Notes under the pieces: generated by a model
Told to the model about the DNA's origin: nothing
The model's input: only the letters and a program-made list of their open reading frames with translations
Databases searched by the model: none
Made by a program: the position numbers and the translations under genes
Origin: Nitrosomonas sp.
Lineage (GTDB): Bacteria > Pseudomonadota > Gammaproteobacteria > Burkholderiales > Nitrosomonadaceae
DNA length: 43,767 nucleotides
NCBI GenBank assembly: GCA_020852475.1
Contig: JADZAR010000144.1
Coordinates: 1 to 43,767, forward strand
Reading direction: 5' to 3'
Shown here: one piece after another, positions 1-8,731 of the stretch
Layout: every line of letters begins with the position of its first letter
How positions within the stretch are numbered: position 1 is the first letter of the stretch

Positions 1-11
1 TACATAACCAT
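1..11 (-). CDS. First codons of a gene leaving the window, possibly an IS21 transposase (istA)
   Basis: On the minus strand an AAGAGGTG ribosome-binding site lies about six bases before an ATG at 11-9, followed by GTT ATG, giving Met-Val-Met before the edge. Its place directly inside the insertion-sequence end suggests the first gene of that element. Only three codons are visible, so the product is not proven. Confidence 0.3.
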
Positions 12-33
12 GGTAATCACCTCTTAAATTCTC

Positions 34-52
34 CTGCCTAAAATTTAGGCAG
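34..52. repeat. 19-bp near-perfect palindrome ahead of the leftmost gene
   Basis: Positions 34-42 and 44-52 are exact inverted copies (CTGCCTAAA / TTTAGGCAG) around one central A. It lies between the insertion-sequence repeats and the minus-strand start at 11, where an operator or a leader hairpin would sit. No function can be assigned. Confidence 0.6.
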
Positions 53-66
53 AATACGTGAATTAC

Positions 67-120
67 CTGGTCAATTTTCAACCGGTACAACTAGCCTTTT
101 CTGGTCAATTTTCGACCGGT
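67..120. repeat. Two 20-bp direct repeats of the insertion-sequence end
   Basis: CTGGTCAATTTTC[A/G]ACCGGT occurs at 67-86 and 101-120, with one mismatch and a 34-bp period. Repeated blocks like these near the ends of IS21-type elements are transposase-binding sites. That role is inferred here. Confidence 0.75.
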
Positions 121-177
121 GTCAACACTATATCAAGAGAAATTTTGATTTTAATCATGCCAGCAAACCAATGCGTT

Positions 178-510
178 ATGAAAACACTTTCACTCACTGA
201 AGCAGCCAATTTTCTCAAGATGCATGCAGAAGAAGTGCGGCGGCGTGCTAAATCTGGACGATTGCCGGGCGCAAAACTTGGCAAACAATGGGTTTTTATT
301 CTTGATGATCTTGTTGAACATATCAGATCGCAGTATTCTATCCCTCGGCAAGCGTTGCGAGTGGTTTCAGAAAAGGAGGTAAATATATGCCACTCTACAA
401 GCGTAGTAATACGTGGTGGATCTCGTTCACTACACCAGCAGGAGAGCGTATTAGATGCTCTGCTGGCACAGCCGACAAAACCCAGGCGCAAGAATACCAC
501 GACAAACTAA
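178..510 (+). CDS. Small helix-turn-helix protein, excisionase-like
   Basis: This 110-residue protein probably binds DNA and controls or assists the integrase that follows. Residues 1-52 form an excisionase/MerR-type helix-turn-helix: MKTLSLTEAANFLKMH, then RRRAKSGRLPGAKLGKQWVF, then a helix starting DDLVEHIRS. The ATG at 178 is preferred because this domain normally begins right there. An in-frame ATG at 157 is possible, and a GTG at 58 would lie inside the insertion-sequence end. No good ribosome-binding site precedes any of these starts. The last 124 bp overlap the integrase in another frame. I recall the basic tail, which contains CHST and ends in NTTTN, from similar proteins next to integrases, so the overlap looks real. 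The function is inferred. Confidence 0.6.
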   Translation: MKTLSLTEAANFLKMHAEEVRRRAKSGRLPGAKLGKQWVFILDDLVEHIRSQYSIPRQALRVVSEKEVNICHSTSVVIRGGSRSLHQQESVLDALLAQPTKPRRKNTTTN

Positions 511-1412
511 AAGCCGAATCATGGCGCGTTCAGTGCTTGAGAGCAAAGCCGAAGTATACATGGGATGAAGCAGCTTGCAAGTTTCTACTGGAAACACAGC
601 ACAAAACAACGCATGACCGTGACAAAGAAAAGCTGCGGTGGTTACAGCAATTTTTGCGTAACAAGCCACTACATGAAATTGACCGAGAATTGATTGATCA
701 TATTGCACATGCCAAGGCGAATGCAACAAGTCCGTCAACCGCTAACCGTCATTTGGCTTTGATACGGGCAATTCTTAGGAAAGCCTGTCACGATTGGAAA
801 TGGGTCGACAAAATACCCAAGATTAGGCTCTTTCCCGAACCAAAGCGTCGTATACGCTGGTTACCGCCTGAGCAGGTTAAGCGGCTTCTTAACGAATTGC
901 CACCTCATCAGCGAGATATTGTGATATTTGCGTTATCAACTGGATTAAGACAATCAAATGTAATCAATCTGGAATGGAGCCAGCTTGACCTAGATCGAAA
1001 AGCAGCATGGATACACCCCGATCAGGCCAAGGCAAGAAAGGCCATTCATGTTCCGCTCAACTCTGTAGCTATAGCGGTTTTGCTTCGACAGGTCGGCAGG
1101 CATCCTAGCAGGGTCTTTACATACCGTGGTGCCCCAATTGTATGGGCTAATACGCGTGCATGGAGAGAAGCATTAAAACGAGCAGAAATAGAAAACTTTA
1201 GATGGCACGACCTACGCCATACTTGGGCAAGCTGGTTAGCTCAACAAGGTACGCCCATGAATGTATTGCAGGAACTCGGGGGCTGGGAATCGGAAGAGAT
1301 GGTCAGGCGCTATGCACACCTATCAAAACCGCAACTTATGCAGCATGCCGAGCTAGTTTCTAACGTTCTTGATGACACGATTTTGTCACATCAGAATGAA
1401 AAAAGAGGCTAG
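387..1412 (+). CDS. Tyrosine recombinase, phage/island-type integrase
   Basis: This 341-residue protein is expected to insert and excise the mobile segment at the neighbouring tRNA by cutting DNA with a tyrosine nucleophile. The N-terminal 60 residues form a small arm-type domain (MPLYKRSNTWWISF), followed by a SAM-like core-binding domain (about 65-155) and the catalytic domain (about 165-325). Catalytic residues visible are the Arg in STGLRQSNV, His and Arg in HDLRHTWASW, the Trp in GGWES at the second His position, and the Tyr in MVRRYAHLS. A strong AAGGAGG at 375-381 fixes the ATG. The gene is intact and points at the tRNA 3' end 25 bp downstream, the standard integrase/att arrangement. 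The island would extend to the left, outside the window. Confidence 0.9.
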   Translation: MPLYKRSNTWWISFTTPAGERIRCSAGTADKTQAQEYHDKLKAESWRVQCLRAKPKYTWDEAACKFLLETQHKTTHDRDKEKLRWLQQFLRNKPLHEIDRELIDHIAHAKANATSPSTANRHLALIRAILRKACHDWKWVDKIPKIRLFPEPKRRIRWLPPEQVKRLLNELPPHQRDIVIFALSTGLRQSNVINLEWSQLDLDRKAAWIHPDQAKARKAIHVPLNSVAIAVLLRQVGRHPSRVFTYRGAPIVWANTRAWREALKRAEIENFRWHDLRHTWASWLAQQGTPMNVLQELGGWESEEMVRRYAHLSKPQLMQHAELVSNVLDDTILSHQNEKRG

Positions 1413-1430
1413 ATATTAATCTAACCTCTT
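1398..1430 (-). terminator. Rho-independent terminator after the tRNA (minus strand)
   Basis: AAGAGG-C-TAGAT (1403-1414) pairs with ATCTA-A-CCTCTT (1419-1430) around an ATTA loop, with one mismatch. Read on the minus strand it is followed by six T residues (complement of 1399-1404). It therefore fits termination of the rpoD-tRNA transcript. It overlaps the stop codon of the integrase. Confidence 0.6.
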
Positions 1431-1437
1431 AATTTAT

Positions 1438-1514
<77 letters not shown>

Positions 1515-1533
1515 TGCTTTATTTCATTTTTCG

Positions 1534-3684
1534 TCAATTGCCAGTGTCCAAAAAACTGCGAAGTCTTTCAGAGCGCGCAGGATGACGCAACTTTCGCAAT
1601 GCTTTAGCTTCGATCTGCCGTATACGCTCGCGGGTCACATCAAACTGTTTTCCAACTTCCTCAAGTGTATGATCAGTATTCATCTCAATACCAAACCGCA
1701 TACGCAGGACTTTTGCTTCTCGCGGCGTCAGAGAATCGAGTATATCCTTTGTTACTCCTCTCAGACTGGCATAAACCGCAGCATCGGCAGGCGCCATTGT
1801 AGCAGAATCTTCTATAAAGTCACCAAGATGTGAATCTTCGTCGTCTCCTATCGGAGTTTCCATGGAGATCGGTTCTTTGGAAATTTTAAGAATTTTACGA
1901 ATCTTTTCCTCTGGCATCTCCATTTTCTCCGCAAGCACGGCAGGTTCTGGCTCTTGTCCGGTTTCCTGGAGTATTTGGCGCGATATGCGATTCATTTTAT
2001 TAATAGTTTCAATCATATGAACAGGTATTCGGATAGTACGAGCCTGATCAGCGATGGAACGGGTTATCGCTTGTCGTATCCACCAGGTTGCATAGGTTGA
2101 AAACTTGTAACCACGGCGATACTCAAATTTGTCAACCGCCTTCATTAGGCCGATATTGCCTTCCTGTATCAAGTCAAGAAACTGTAATCCACGGTTCGTA
2201 TATTTTTTAGCGATGGATATAACCAGACGCAAATTGGCTTCGGTCATTTCCCGTTTTGCCCGGCGTGCTTTTGCTTCACCTGTCGACATTTTCCGGTTTA
2301 TTTCCCTCAAGTCTTTAATCGAAATGCCAATGGCTTCCTTGAGATTATGTAATTTCTGCTGCTGCTCAATAATTTCAGGTTTGAAATGTTCGAGTGCTTG
2401 ACTGTAAGGTTTTGTCGACGCAACCTCCTTTGCGATCCAGTCAAAGTCCGTTTCATTTCCAGGAAATGTCTTGATGAAATAATTCCGCGGCATTTTGGCT
2501 CTTGTCACGCATAACTCCATAATTCTGCGCTCATATTGACGCACATCCTGAACTAATGCACGCTGCATGTCACATAGCTTTTCCACTGTTTTTGCTGAAA
2601 AACGCATACACATGAGTTCGTTGGAGATTTTTTCCTGTAATTCCTGATAATTACCGCCACTAGGACCTTCATTGCTCAATACAATTTGCATTTCAGCAAA
2701 AATATCACGAACGGCAGCAAAATGTACTAATGCATCTTCTTTAAGCTTCATCAGATCTGCACTGACTATGGAACCATTATCTTCCGCATCATCGTCATCG
2801 TCGTCATCATCAAGATCGCCGGAATCCAAGTCGGAATCAAGCGACTCCCCCGCCATATCCGCACTCAGTATGTCTTGATCATCCGAATCAACCAAACCGT
2901 CGACCACCTCATCTATGCGAAGATTGTCGTTCTCGACATCCGATGCCATTTTTATAATCTCGGCGATAATGGGTGGGCAAGCTGAAATAGCCTGAATCAT
3001 ATGACGTAACCCGCCTTCGATACGTTTAGCAATTTCGATTTCACTTTCGCGAGTCAACAGGCCAACCGATCCCATTTCACGCATATACATACGAACAGGA
3101 TCCGTAGTGCGCCCAAACTCTGAATCGACCGACGATAATGCCGCCTCCGCTTCTTCTGCAACATCTTCATCTGCAACTGTTGTTGCTGAATCTGACATCA
3201 ACAATGTTTCAGCATCAGGCGCTTCATCATGCACGGAAATGCCCATATCATTGATCATGCTGATGATACCTTCTATCTGCTCGGCATCTAGCATATCATC
3301 CGGCAGATGATCGTTAATCTCCGCATATGTTAAGTAGCCACGCTCCTTTCCCAGTACAATCAGCCTTTTCAGGCGCATGCGTCTGGCCTCCATGTCCTGA
3401 GCGGAAGCGTTGCTTTCGGGTAACGTTACAGCAGCGGCTGATTCGATGTTAGTGAATTGTTCAGCTGCACTTTTTGTTTTTTTGCTGACTCGGGGTTTCA
3501 CCTGCTTGGTTTTTTGTTTTTCACTTTGTGCACTCACCGCATCGTCAGCTGATTGCACCGTATCTTTGGTTTTACTCCGAGAAGACTTGGCAGGATCTTT
3601 TATATTTTTATTATTTTCTTCCGCGCCTGATACTGACTTTTCAATTTCTGCATCGTTAATTTTGACTGATTTTGTCTTTGACAT
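1534..3684 (-). CDS. rpoD: RNA polymerase primary sigma factor, sigma-70
   Basis: RpoD directs RNA polymerase to housekeeping promoters. The 716 residues show a Lys/Ser/Ala-rich extension (1-100), region 1.1 (about 102-165), region 1.2 ([12 protein letters not shown], about 194-205), an acidic insert with eight consecutive Asp (292-299), region 2 with the -10-binding helix ([20 protein letters not shown]), region 3, and region 4 ([20 protein letters not shown]) for the -35 element. E. coli RpoD has 613 residues; the difference is mainly the N-terminal tail, which I recall as common in betaproteobacteria. The ATG at 3684 gives the full protein. dnaG, often the upstream neighbour, is not beside it. 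The tRNA follows 20 bp downstream. Confidence 0.98.
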   Translation of the reverse strand: MSKTKSVKINDAEIEKSVSGAEENNKNIKDPAKSSRSKTKDTVQSADDAVSAQSEKQKTKQVKPRVSKKTKSAAEQFTNIESAAAVTLPESNASAQDMEARRMRLKRLIVLGKERGYLTYAEINDHLPDDMLDAEQIEGIISMINDMGISVHDEAPDAETLLMSDSATTVADEDVAEEAEAALSSVDSEFGRTTDPVRMYMREMGSVGLLTRESEIEIAKRIEGGLRHMIQAISACPPIIAEIIKMASDVENDNLRIDEVVDGLVDSDDQDILSADMAGESLDSDLDSGDLDDDDDDDDAEDNGSIVSADLMKLKEDALVHFAAVRDIFAEMQIVLSNEGPSGGNYQELQEKISNELMCMRFSAKTVEKLCDMQRALVQDVRQYERRIMELCVTRAKMPRNYFIKTFPGNETDFDWIAKEVASTKPYSQALEHFKPEIIEQQQKLHNLKEAIGISIKDLREINRKMSTGEAKARRAKREMTEANLRLVISIAKKYTNRGLQFLDLIQEGNIGLMKAVDKFEYRRGYKFSTYATWWIRQAITRSIADQARTIRIPVHMIETINKMNRISRQILQETGQEPEPAVLAEKMEMPEEKIRKILKISKEPISMETPIGDDEDSHLGDFIEDSATMAPADAAVYASLRGVTKDILDSLTPREAKVLRMRFGIEMNTDHTLEEVGKQFDVTRERIRQIEAKALRKLRHPARSERLRSFLDTGN

Positions 3685-3769
3685 ATATTTAAAAATTCCA
3701 ATATGAAACGGAGTGAAAAGAATAAAAACTGAAAACTTGCAATTATATCAAAATTTCATTTTGACTTAC

Positions 3770-3799
3770 ATTATAGTCATCGTGAACCTATAAAGACAA
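3770..3799 (-). promoter_or_regulatory. Candidate sigma-70 promoter of rpoD
   Basis: On the minus strand TTGTCT (complement of 3794-3799) is followed after 18 bp by a perfect TATAAT (complement of 3770-3775), about 85 bp before the rpoD ATG. A second TATAAT-like hexamer is at 3742-3747, beside an inverted repeat CAAAAT-TTC-ATTTTG at 3749-3763, but its -35 is weak. Predicted by eye only. Confidence 0.45.
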
Positions 3800-3906
3800 A
3801 AGCACTTGCTCAATAGCTCAGCGCAACTTTTTGAAAGTTAATTAGGAATACAAACGAACCACCAACAGAGAACATTTATGCTTTTCCTTTTCAAGAATCC
3901 GGTAAA

Positions 3907-4719
3907 TTATTGATGGGATCGCACCCAATCACGCCACTGCACAAATAGATTCCTATCCAATGCGGCAATTACCGAACGACGCCAGGGTGAACCTGCCCAA
4001 TAATCATCATGATCAAACCCCGACATATGACCGCCAGCTTCCTGTAGAATCAGACTGCCTGCTGCATAATCCCATGGTTTCTGTCCGCCATGGAGATAAA
4101 GATCAAAATATCCTGCTGCCGTATAGCACCATTCCAAAGTACACGCACCATAATTCCGCTGAGAAGCATACGGCGGATCAGCAGCAACCTGCGTCGCCAG
4201 CTTTTTATGCAGTCTTTTTAAATCTACATTGGCCACTGCGTTCGTTAAAACCGAAGCATTGTATTTTATCGGCAGCTGCTTGCCATTCAAAAAAGCGCCT
4301 CGCCCTTTCTCCGCATAGAACATTTCACCCGAGACTGGATTATAAATGACACCCAATATACTTCTACCCTGCTCCATCCACGCCACCGAAATGGCAAAAT
4401 AAGGTATGCCATTGAAAAAATTAGATGTACCATCAATTGGATCGACGCTCCATAGTCCACCATATCCTTCAGACCATTGCGCCTCTTGCTTTTGCCAGGA
4501 CATTTCTTCACCCAGAACAGGTCCCGGACGAATCTTTTGAAGAGCCTCTATCAGGGCATCCTGCGCTAGCAGATCAGCCTCGGTAAACATACTTCCATCT
4601 GCTTTTATTTGGCGGGCAACCTGTAAAAAATGTGGCATAACCTCATATTCAGCAACCCGCTTTACTGCTGTTATAACTTCATTCAACACGTTTATTCCGA
4701 ACGCCATTTGATTGAGCAT
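3907..4719 (-). CDS. Inositol monophosphatase-family phosphatase
   Basis: This is a magnesium-dependent sugar- or inositol-phosphate phosphatase of the FIG superfamily. Metal-binding motifs are GEE (70-72), DPIDGT (93-98, in LWSVDPIDGTSNFF) and WDYAAG (216-221). At 270 residues the length is normal for the family. The substrate is not set by sequence alone: inositol phosphate, histidinol phosphate (HisN type) or 3'-phosphoadenosine compounds are all possible. The ATG at 4719 lies inside the end of the thioredoxin-fold gene, giving a 28-bp overlap; an ATG at 4707 is an alternative start. The two genes probably form one transcript. About 220 bp with the rpoD promoter separate it from rpoD. Confidence 0.85.
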   Translation of the reverse strand: MLNQMAFGINVLNEVITAVKRVAEYEVMPHFLQVARQIKADGSMFTEADLLAQDALIEALQKIRPGPVLGEEMSWQKQEAQWSEGYGGLWSVDPIDGTSNFFNGIPYFAISVAWMEQGRSILGVIYNPVSGEMFYAEKGRGAFLNGKQLPIKYNASVLTNAVANVDLKRLHKKLATQVAADPPYASQRNYGACTLEWCYTAAGYFDLYLHGGQKPWDYAAGSLILQEAGGHMSGFDHDDYWAGSPWRRSVIAALDRNLFVQWRDWVRSHQ

Positions 4720-5249
4720 CCAATACTTGGCGTTTGATCTTTAGGGCCTTTGCCTGTCATCGCAACTTCAAGCATACCTTCGAATAAATCACGACGCGCA
4801 TCTGGCGGCGCGGCTTCCTTGCGAGAAGCGTCCAGACGCCCACGATACTGAAGTTCTAGTTCGTTATTGAATCCGAAGAAATCGGGTGTACATACAGCTC
4901 CATAGGCTTTTGCAACCTCCTGAGTCTCGTCCCACACATACGGGAAAGGATAAGCCCATTCCCTGGCGATGCGAATCATATTGTCAAAGGAATCCTCGGG
5001 ATAATCATTCGGATCATTAGACATAATTGCAATCGCATTAACGCCATGCTGTTTTAATTCGTTGACATCGCGAATAAGACGATCCTGTATCGCTTTAACG
5101 TAAGGACAATGATTACAAATGAACATGATCAACAGTCCATTTTCCCCTTTTGCTGAAGCCAGATTATAGCGTTTACCGTCAACGCCCAATAAATCAAAGT
5201 CAATCGCTTTCCAACCAAAATCGCAAACGGGTGTTTCCAAACTCGCCAT
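4692..5249 (-). CDS. Thioredoxin-fold (AhpC/TSA-like) protein with CxxC
   Basis: This 185-residue redoxin-like protein, by family, is a thiol oxidoreductase or peroxiredoxin-like enzyme of unproven substrate. The core strand LLIMFICNHCPYVKAIQ carries a Cys45-x-x-Cys48 pair. The conserved tail PSIGCSIKW is typical of this subgroup. The ATG at 5249 is chosen because an AGGAGG lies nine bases before it; an upstream ATG at 5285 would add 12 residues but has no such site. It has no signal peptide, so it is likely cytoplasmic. It overlaps the phosphatase gene downstream and is divergent from rsmE. Confidence 0.8.
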   Translation of the reverse strand: MASLETPVCDFGWKAIDFDLLGVDGKRYNLASAKGENGLLIMFICNHCPYVKAIQDRLIRDVNELKQHGVNAIAIMSNDPNDYPEDSFDNMIRIAREWAYPFPYVWDETQEVAKAYGAVCTPDFFGFNNELELQYRGRLDASRKEAAPPDARRDLFEGMLEVAMTGKGPKDQTPSIGCSIKWRSE

Positions 5250-5442
5250 TATCCTTTGCCTCCTAATTATATTTAACTCATTCAAAACCAGATTCTTTTA
5301 TCCCGGCTCATACTTATCCAGCTAGCCATTCCACTAAAAATGCGTTTGACATCATTTTCATGTTGATAGTTTAAAAACCTAAACATGTTATATTAGCACG
5401 AGTCGACATACCTATTTTGCTATCACCCCCTTTGATCAAGAC

Positions 5443-6186
5443 ATGTCTCCCCGCTTTTATCATGCCGACGATATTTTTGTCGGTCAAACCATTGAACTCA
5501 ATCTTGCCGCCGGACATCATGCGAGCAGAGTATTAAGACTGAAAATTGGCGACTTAGTTATTGTGTTCAATGGCAGGGGCGGTGAATTTCAGGCGCACAT
5601 AAAAAACATACGAAAAACATCGACGACGCTTATCGTAGATCGATTTGATGGCATTGAACGTGAATCACCACTTATTATCACGCTCACTCAGGCGTTGTGC
5701 GCCAACGACCGAATGGACTGGATTATACAAAAATCAGTTGAACTGGGGATAACCCGCATTCAACCGATTATAACTACCCGCAGCATTGTTCGCCTATCTG
5801 ATGAACGTGCAGCAAAACGACTGGAACACTGGCAAAAAATCATTATTTCCGCTTGCGAACAGTGCGGACGAAACCGGATACCGACAATAGCGCTGCCGCA
5901 CTCGTTGATAGACTGGCTAAGCGCAAGAGAAAGCGACACGCTGCAACAACGCTATTTTATGCTATCTATCAACGGCAGCCACAGTCTGAAAAATTTCCCT
6001 CCTCCTCCGGCAGACACGCAACTGACACTCGCAGTTGGCCCCGAAGGTGGTTGGACCGCTGATGAAGACATAATTTTACAGCAGGCGGGATTCACTACCT
6101 TGCGCGCAGGCCGACGGATAATGCGTACAGAAACTGCGGCTTTAGCCACAATCGCTGCGCTACAGGCATACTGGGGAGATTTTTAG
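5443..6186 (+). CDS. rsmE: 16S rRNA m3U1498 methyltransferase
   Basis: RsmE methylates N3 of U1498 in 16S rRNA using S-adenosylmethionine. The 247-residue protein has the N-terminal PUA-like part (HHASRVLRLKIGDLVIVFNG, near residue 25-45) and the C-terminal SPOUT knot with AVGPEGGWT and the closing AGRRIMRTETAALA. The length is normal (about 245). The ATG at 5443 gives the conserved MSPRFY beginning, though no strong ribosome-binding site is visible. It starts a plus-strand run with argA 60 bp downstream and is divergent from the thioredoxin-fold gene. Confidence 0.95.
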   Translation: MSPRFYHADDIFVGQTIELNLAAGHHASRVLRLKIGDLVIVFNGRGGEFQAHIKNIRKTSTTLIVDRFDGIERESPLIITLTQALCANDRMDWIIQKSVELGITRIQPIITTRSIVRLSDERAAKRLEHWQKIIISACEQCGRNRIPTIALPHSLIDWLSARESDTLQQRYFMLSINGSHSLKNFPPPPADTQLTLAVGPEGGWTADEDIILQQAGFTTLRAGRRIMRTETAALATIAALQAYWGDF

Positions 6187-6246
6187 AACTCAACCCGTCA
6201 ATACTGCTGAATAACTCGTTCTAATAATTTACTCATTGCTTACTCC

Positions 6247-7590
6247 ATGAATTTAAACACTGATTTTGTTGCTTGGTTTCGTTCCGTGGCCCCCTATGTC
6301 AATGCTTTCCGAGGAAAAACATTTGTTTTCGGCATTGACGGAGAAATGATCGCCGATGAAAAATTTGTCAGCTTTATCCATGACATAAACTTGTTAGCCA
6401 GCCTGGGTGTGCGTTTGATCCTCGTCTATGATGCACATCCACAAATTCACCAGCGTCTCAGTGAAAGTCACCCGGAGAAATGTGCGGCACTGAATTCCAA
6501 CATTACCGATACATCTACCTTAAACTTTGTTAAAGAAACCATAGGCCGGGTTCATTCCGAGATTGAAGCATTATTATCCATGGGACTACCCAACTCTCCC
6601 ATGGCAAATGCGGATATTCATGTTGCCAGCGGCAATTTCATCACTGCTTGCCCTTTTGGTATTATCAATGGCGTTGACTATCTGTTGACCGGGAAAGTAC
6701 GCAAAATCAATACGCGCGCCATTCAAACCTGTCTGGATCAAAACAATGTGGTCTTGATGTCGCCTTTGGGTTATTCCCCAACCGGTGAAATTTTTAACCT
6801 CACAATGGAAAGCGTGGCCACAGAAACCGCGATTGCGCTCAGCGCAGATAAACTTATTTTCCTCCTCAACAGATTTGAAGAAATCAATACTTCCACGGAA
6901 AATACAACTAACCTGCCGCGTGAGTTGACAGTCGCACAAACCAAATTGCTGCTTCAACAAACTAAAAACAATACATCCCGCTTGAATAATGAAATTCGCC
7001 GGAAGCTCGCGTGCGCCATCAGCGCATGTGAAGGCAAGGTCATGCGCACACATCTCATCAGTCGACATATGGATGGCGCTATTCTTCGAGAACTCTTCAC
7101 GCATTATGGCATTGGCTGCATGGTGTCACGCGAATCTTTGGAAACACTTAGAAAAGCCGGTATTGAAGACGTTGGCACGATTCTTCAGCTCATTGAGCCG
7201 CTCGAAGCAGAAGGCATTCTTGTCAGAAGAAACCGGGAGTTGCTCGAAATTGAAATCGACCGTTTCATCGTATTTGAGCACGACGGCATAATCATCGGAT
7301 GTGCCGCGCTTTATCCTTTTCCACAAGAGAGAATGTGTGAACTAGCCTGCCTGGCTGTACACCCCTCTTATCGCAATCAGGGTCACGGCAATCGACTTCT
7401 TAAATCGATAGAAGAACGCGCCACCGCCCAGGGCAATGAAAAACTCTTTGTTTTAACTACACATGCCACGCATTGGTTTATAGAACACGGTTTCTCAGAA
7501 GCATCACTTTCCGATCTGCCCAAACTTAAGCAGGATTTATATAATTACAAACGCCGCTCAAAAGTATTCATCAAAACGATGGCGCGCTGA
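6247..7590 (+). CDS. argA: Amino-acid N-acetyltransferase (N-acetylglutamate synthase)
   Basis: ArgA transfers acetyl from acetyl-CoA to glutamate, the first step of arginine synthesis. The 447 residues comprise an amino-acid-kinase-like regulatory domain (about 1-280, GKTFVFGIDGEMIADEKF near the start), which in this family binds arginine for feedback control, and a GNAT acetyltransferase domain (about 290-440) with the acetyl-CoA loop HPSYRNQGHGNRLL. The length matches E. coli ArgA (443). The start at 6247 gives the usual FVAWFRSVAPYVNAFRGKT beginning. No arg operator could be recognised upstream. Confidence 0.95.
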   Translation: MNLNTDFVAWFRSVAPYVNAFRGKTFVFGIDGEMIADEKFVSFIHDINLLASLGVRLILVYDAHPQIHQRLSESHPEKCAALNSNITDTSTLNFVKETIGRVHSEIEALLSMGLPNSPMANADIHVASGNFITACPFGIINGVDYLLTGKVRKINTRAIQTCLDQNNVVLMSPLGYSPTGEIFNLTMESVATETAIALSADKLIFLLNRFEEINTSTENTTNLPRELTVAQTKLLLQQTKNNTSRLNNEIRRKLACAISACEGKVMRTHLISRHMDGAILRELFTHYGIGCMVSRESLETLRKAGIEDVGTILQLIEPLEAEGILVRRNRELLEIEIDRFIVFEHDGIIIGCAALYPFPQERMCELACLAVHPSYRNQGHGNRLLKSIEERATAQGNEKLFVLTTHATHWFIEHGFSEASLSDLPKLKQDLYNYKRRSKVFIKTMAR

Positions 7591-7715
7591 TTTCTGCTCC
7601 ACCGTTTTGCTTGTGACAAGATTAAATTTCTAAAAGAATTCTTCAGAATATTTACGCAACCTGAGGAAAACGCCATAATCGCAGGTTTCTGATCTGACTC
7701 TACTTTGGAGGATAA

Positions 7716-7988
7716 ATGGCAAAAACTGTACATTGCATTAAACTTGGACGTGAAGCCGAAGGCCTTGACTTTCAACCTTATCCGGGTGAATTAGGGAAGC
7801 GTATTTTGGAGAATGTTTCAAAAGAGGCCTGGCATGAATGGATCACACTCCAAACCATGCTCATTAACGAAAATCGTCTCAATTTGTCTGACTCAAAAGC
7901 ACGCCAGTATCTCGCTGAACAGTTGGAGGCGCACTTTTTTGGCCAAGGCGCCGAAAATCCGGCCGGCTATGTTCCCCGAAAAGACTAA
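7716..7988 (+). CDS. Probable Fe(2+)-trafficking protein (YggX family)
   Basis: This 90-residue protein of the YggX family protects iron-sulfur enzymes from oxidation and is thought to move ferrous iron. It shows the conserved start [20 protein letters not shown] with Cys7 and the [25 protein letters not shown] core. The length equals that of E. coli YggX (91). A GGAGG eight bases before the ATG fixes the start. It sits between argA and a CYTH protein and is probably cotranscribed with the latter, which begins 21 bp downstream. Confidence 0.93.
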   Translation: MAKTVHCIKLGREAEGLDFQPYPGELGKRILENVSKEAWHEWITLQTMLINENRLNLSDSKARQYLAEQLEAHFFGQGAENPAGYVPRKD

Positions 7989-8009
7989 CAAAAACCACTC
8001 CTCAGTATC

Positions 8010-8630
8010 ATGCCTACGGAAATTGAGCTCAAGCTACGCTTTTCCCCTCAATTTATAGCGGCCATCAAAGAACTACCGTTACTTAAAGATTTCAGTATCG
8101 TGACGCCTGCAGAACAGGATATCTTCAGCGTCTACTTTGACACGCCTGACTTCATTCTCCGCAACCATCGCATCGCTTTGCGAACCCGCAAAATAGGTGA
8201 TCAATGGCTGCAAACAATTAAAAGTAAAGGCACTGCTCAGAATGGCCTGCATCACCATCATGAATGGGAATTTCCAATAACCACCGAAAAACCGGAATTC
8301 GATCAAATCCAGGATCAGGATTTAATGATTTTCTTTTCTGAGAAAAAACTCAGAGACTCGCTGCAACCAGTATTTGTTACCGACTTTCATCGAACGACAT
8401 ACCTGCTCGAACCATCAGAAAAATTCAGACTTGAATTCTGTCTGGATACAGGAAAAATCATGGCCAACAATAAAACAACCTTAATCTGTGAAATCGAGCT
8501 GGAACTCAAAGCGGGAAGCAGTCAACAGTTGATGGAATTCGGCAGAGTGTTACAAGCATGCTGTCCTTTTGAACTTATACCGGAAAACACAAGTAAAGCG
8601 ATGCGGGGATTTGATTTGCTTGCAGAATGA
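8010..8630 (+). CDS. CYTH-domain protein, probable inorganic triphosphatase
   Basis: The 206 residues form a single CYTH domain, an eight-stranded tunnel fold that hydrolyses triphosphate compounds using Mg2+. The signature EIELKLRF is at residues 4-11. It is followed by the alternating basic and acidic strands RIALRTRKIGDQWLQTIKSK, HEWEFPI and CEIELELK. E. coli YgiF has the same domain plus a C-terminal CHAD domain; CHAD is absent here. The substrate (inorganic triphosphate, thiamine triphosphate or other) cannot be read from sequence. It starts 21 bp after the YggX-family gene and converges with fba. Confidence 0.85.
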   Translation: MPTEIELKLRFSPQFIAAIKELPLLKDFSIVTPAEQDIFSVYFDTPDFILRNHRIALRTRKIGDQWLQTIKSKGTAQNGLHHHHEWEFPITTEKPEFDQIQDQDLMIFFSEKKLRDSLQPVFVTDFHRTTYLLEPSEKFRLEFCLDTGKIMANNKTTLICEIELELKAGSSQQLMEFGRVLQACCPFELIPENTSKAMRGFDLLAE

Positions 8631-8636
8631 GGAGAA

Positions 8637-8703
8637 AGAGGAATTGTGGAAAATTCTCGTGTAAAGGCACATTCACGCCAACGGATTTTAAAACAATTCC
8701 TCT
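8637..8703. repeat. 11-bp perfect inverted repeat between the CYTH gene and fba
   Basis: AGAGGAATTGT (8637-8647) and ACAATTCCTCT (8693-8703) are exact inverted copies with a 45-base gap. The pair lies between the two convergent genes and begins six bases past the CYTH stop. No T-run follows either arm, so it is not a standard terminator. Function unknown. Confidence 0.6.
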
Positions 8704-8731
8704 CGCTTGATTATATTATATTGACACCCAT

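Larger units (their letters stand above)
1..127 (-). mobile_element. Outer end of an insertion sequence, IS21-like, running off the left edge
   Basis: Read on the minus strand, the segment begins TGTTGACACCGG at 127 and carries two copies of a 20-bp repeat (101-120 and 67-86), then a palindrome, then a ribosome-binding site and an ATG at 11. Short terminal bases of the TG...CA type followed by several internal repeats, placed just before the first transposase gene, are typical of the IS21 family. The assignment is from memory of that layout; the transposase itself lies outside the window. The other end and any target duplication cannot be seen. Confidence 0.5.

Noticed and set aside
58-177. 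GTG start at 58 for the helix-turn-helix protein
   Set aside because: The added 40 residues are encoded by the insertion-sequence repeats and do not belong to the domain; the ATG at 178 fits better.
2800-2815. Asp-codon repeat in rpoD as a microsatellite or repeat element
   Set aside because: It is a coding run of GAT/GAC codons in the acidic insert and in frame with rpoD.
3960-4349. 129-codon plus-strand open frame across the inositol-monophosphatase-family gene
   Set aside because: It is antisense to a gene with all family motifs, has no ribosome-binding site and a composition unlike a protein.
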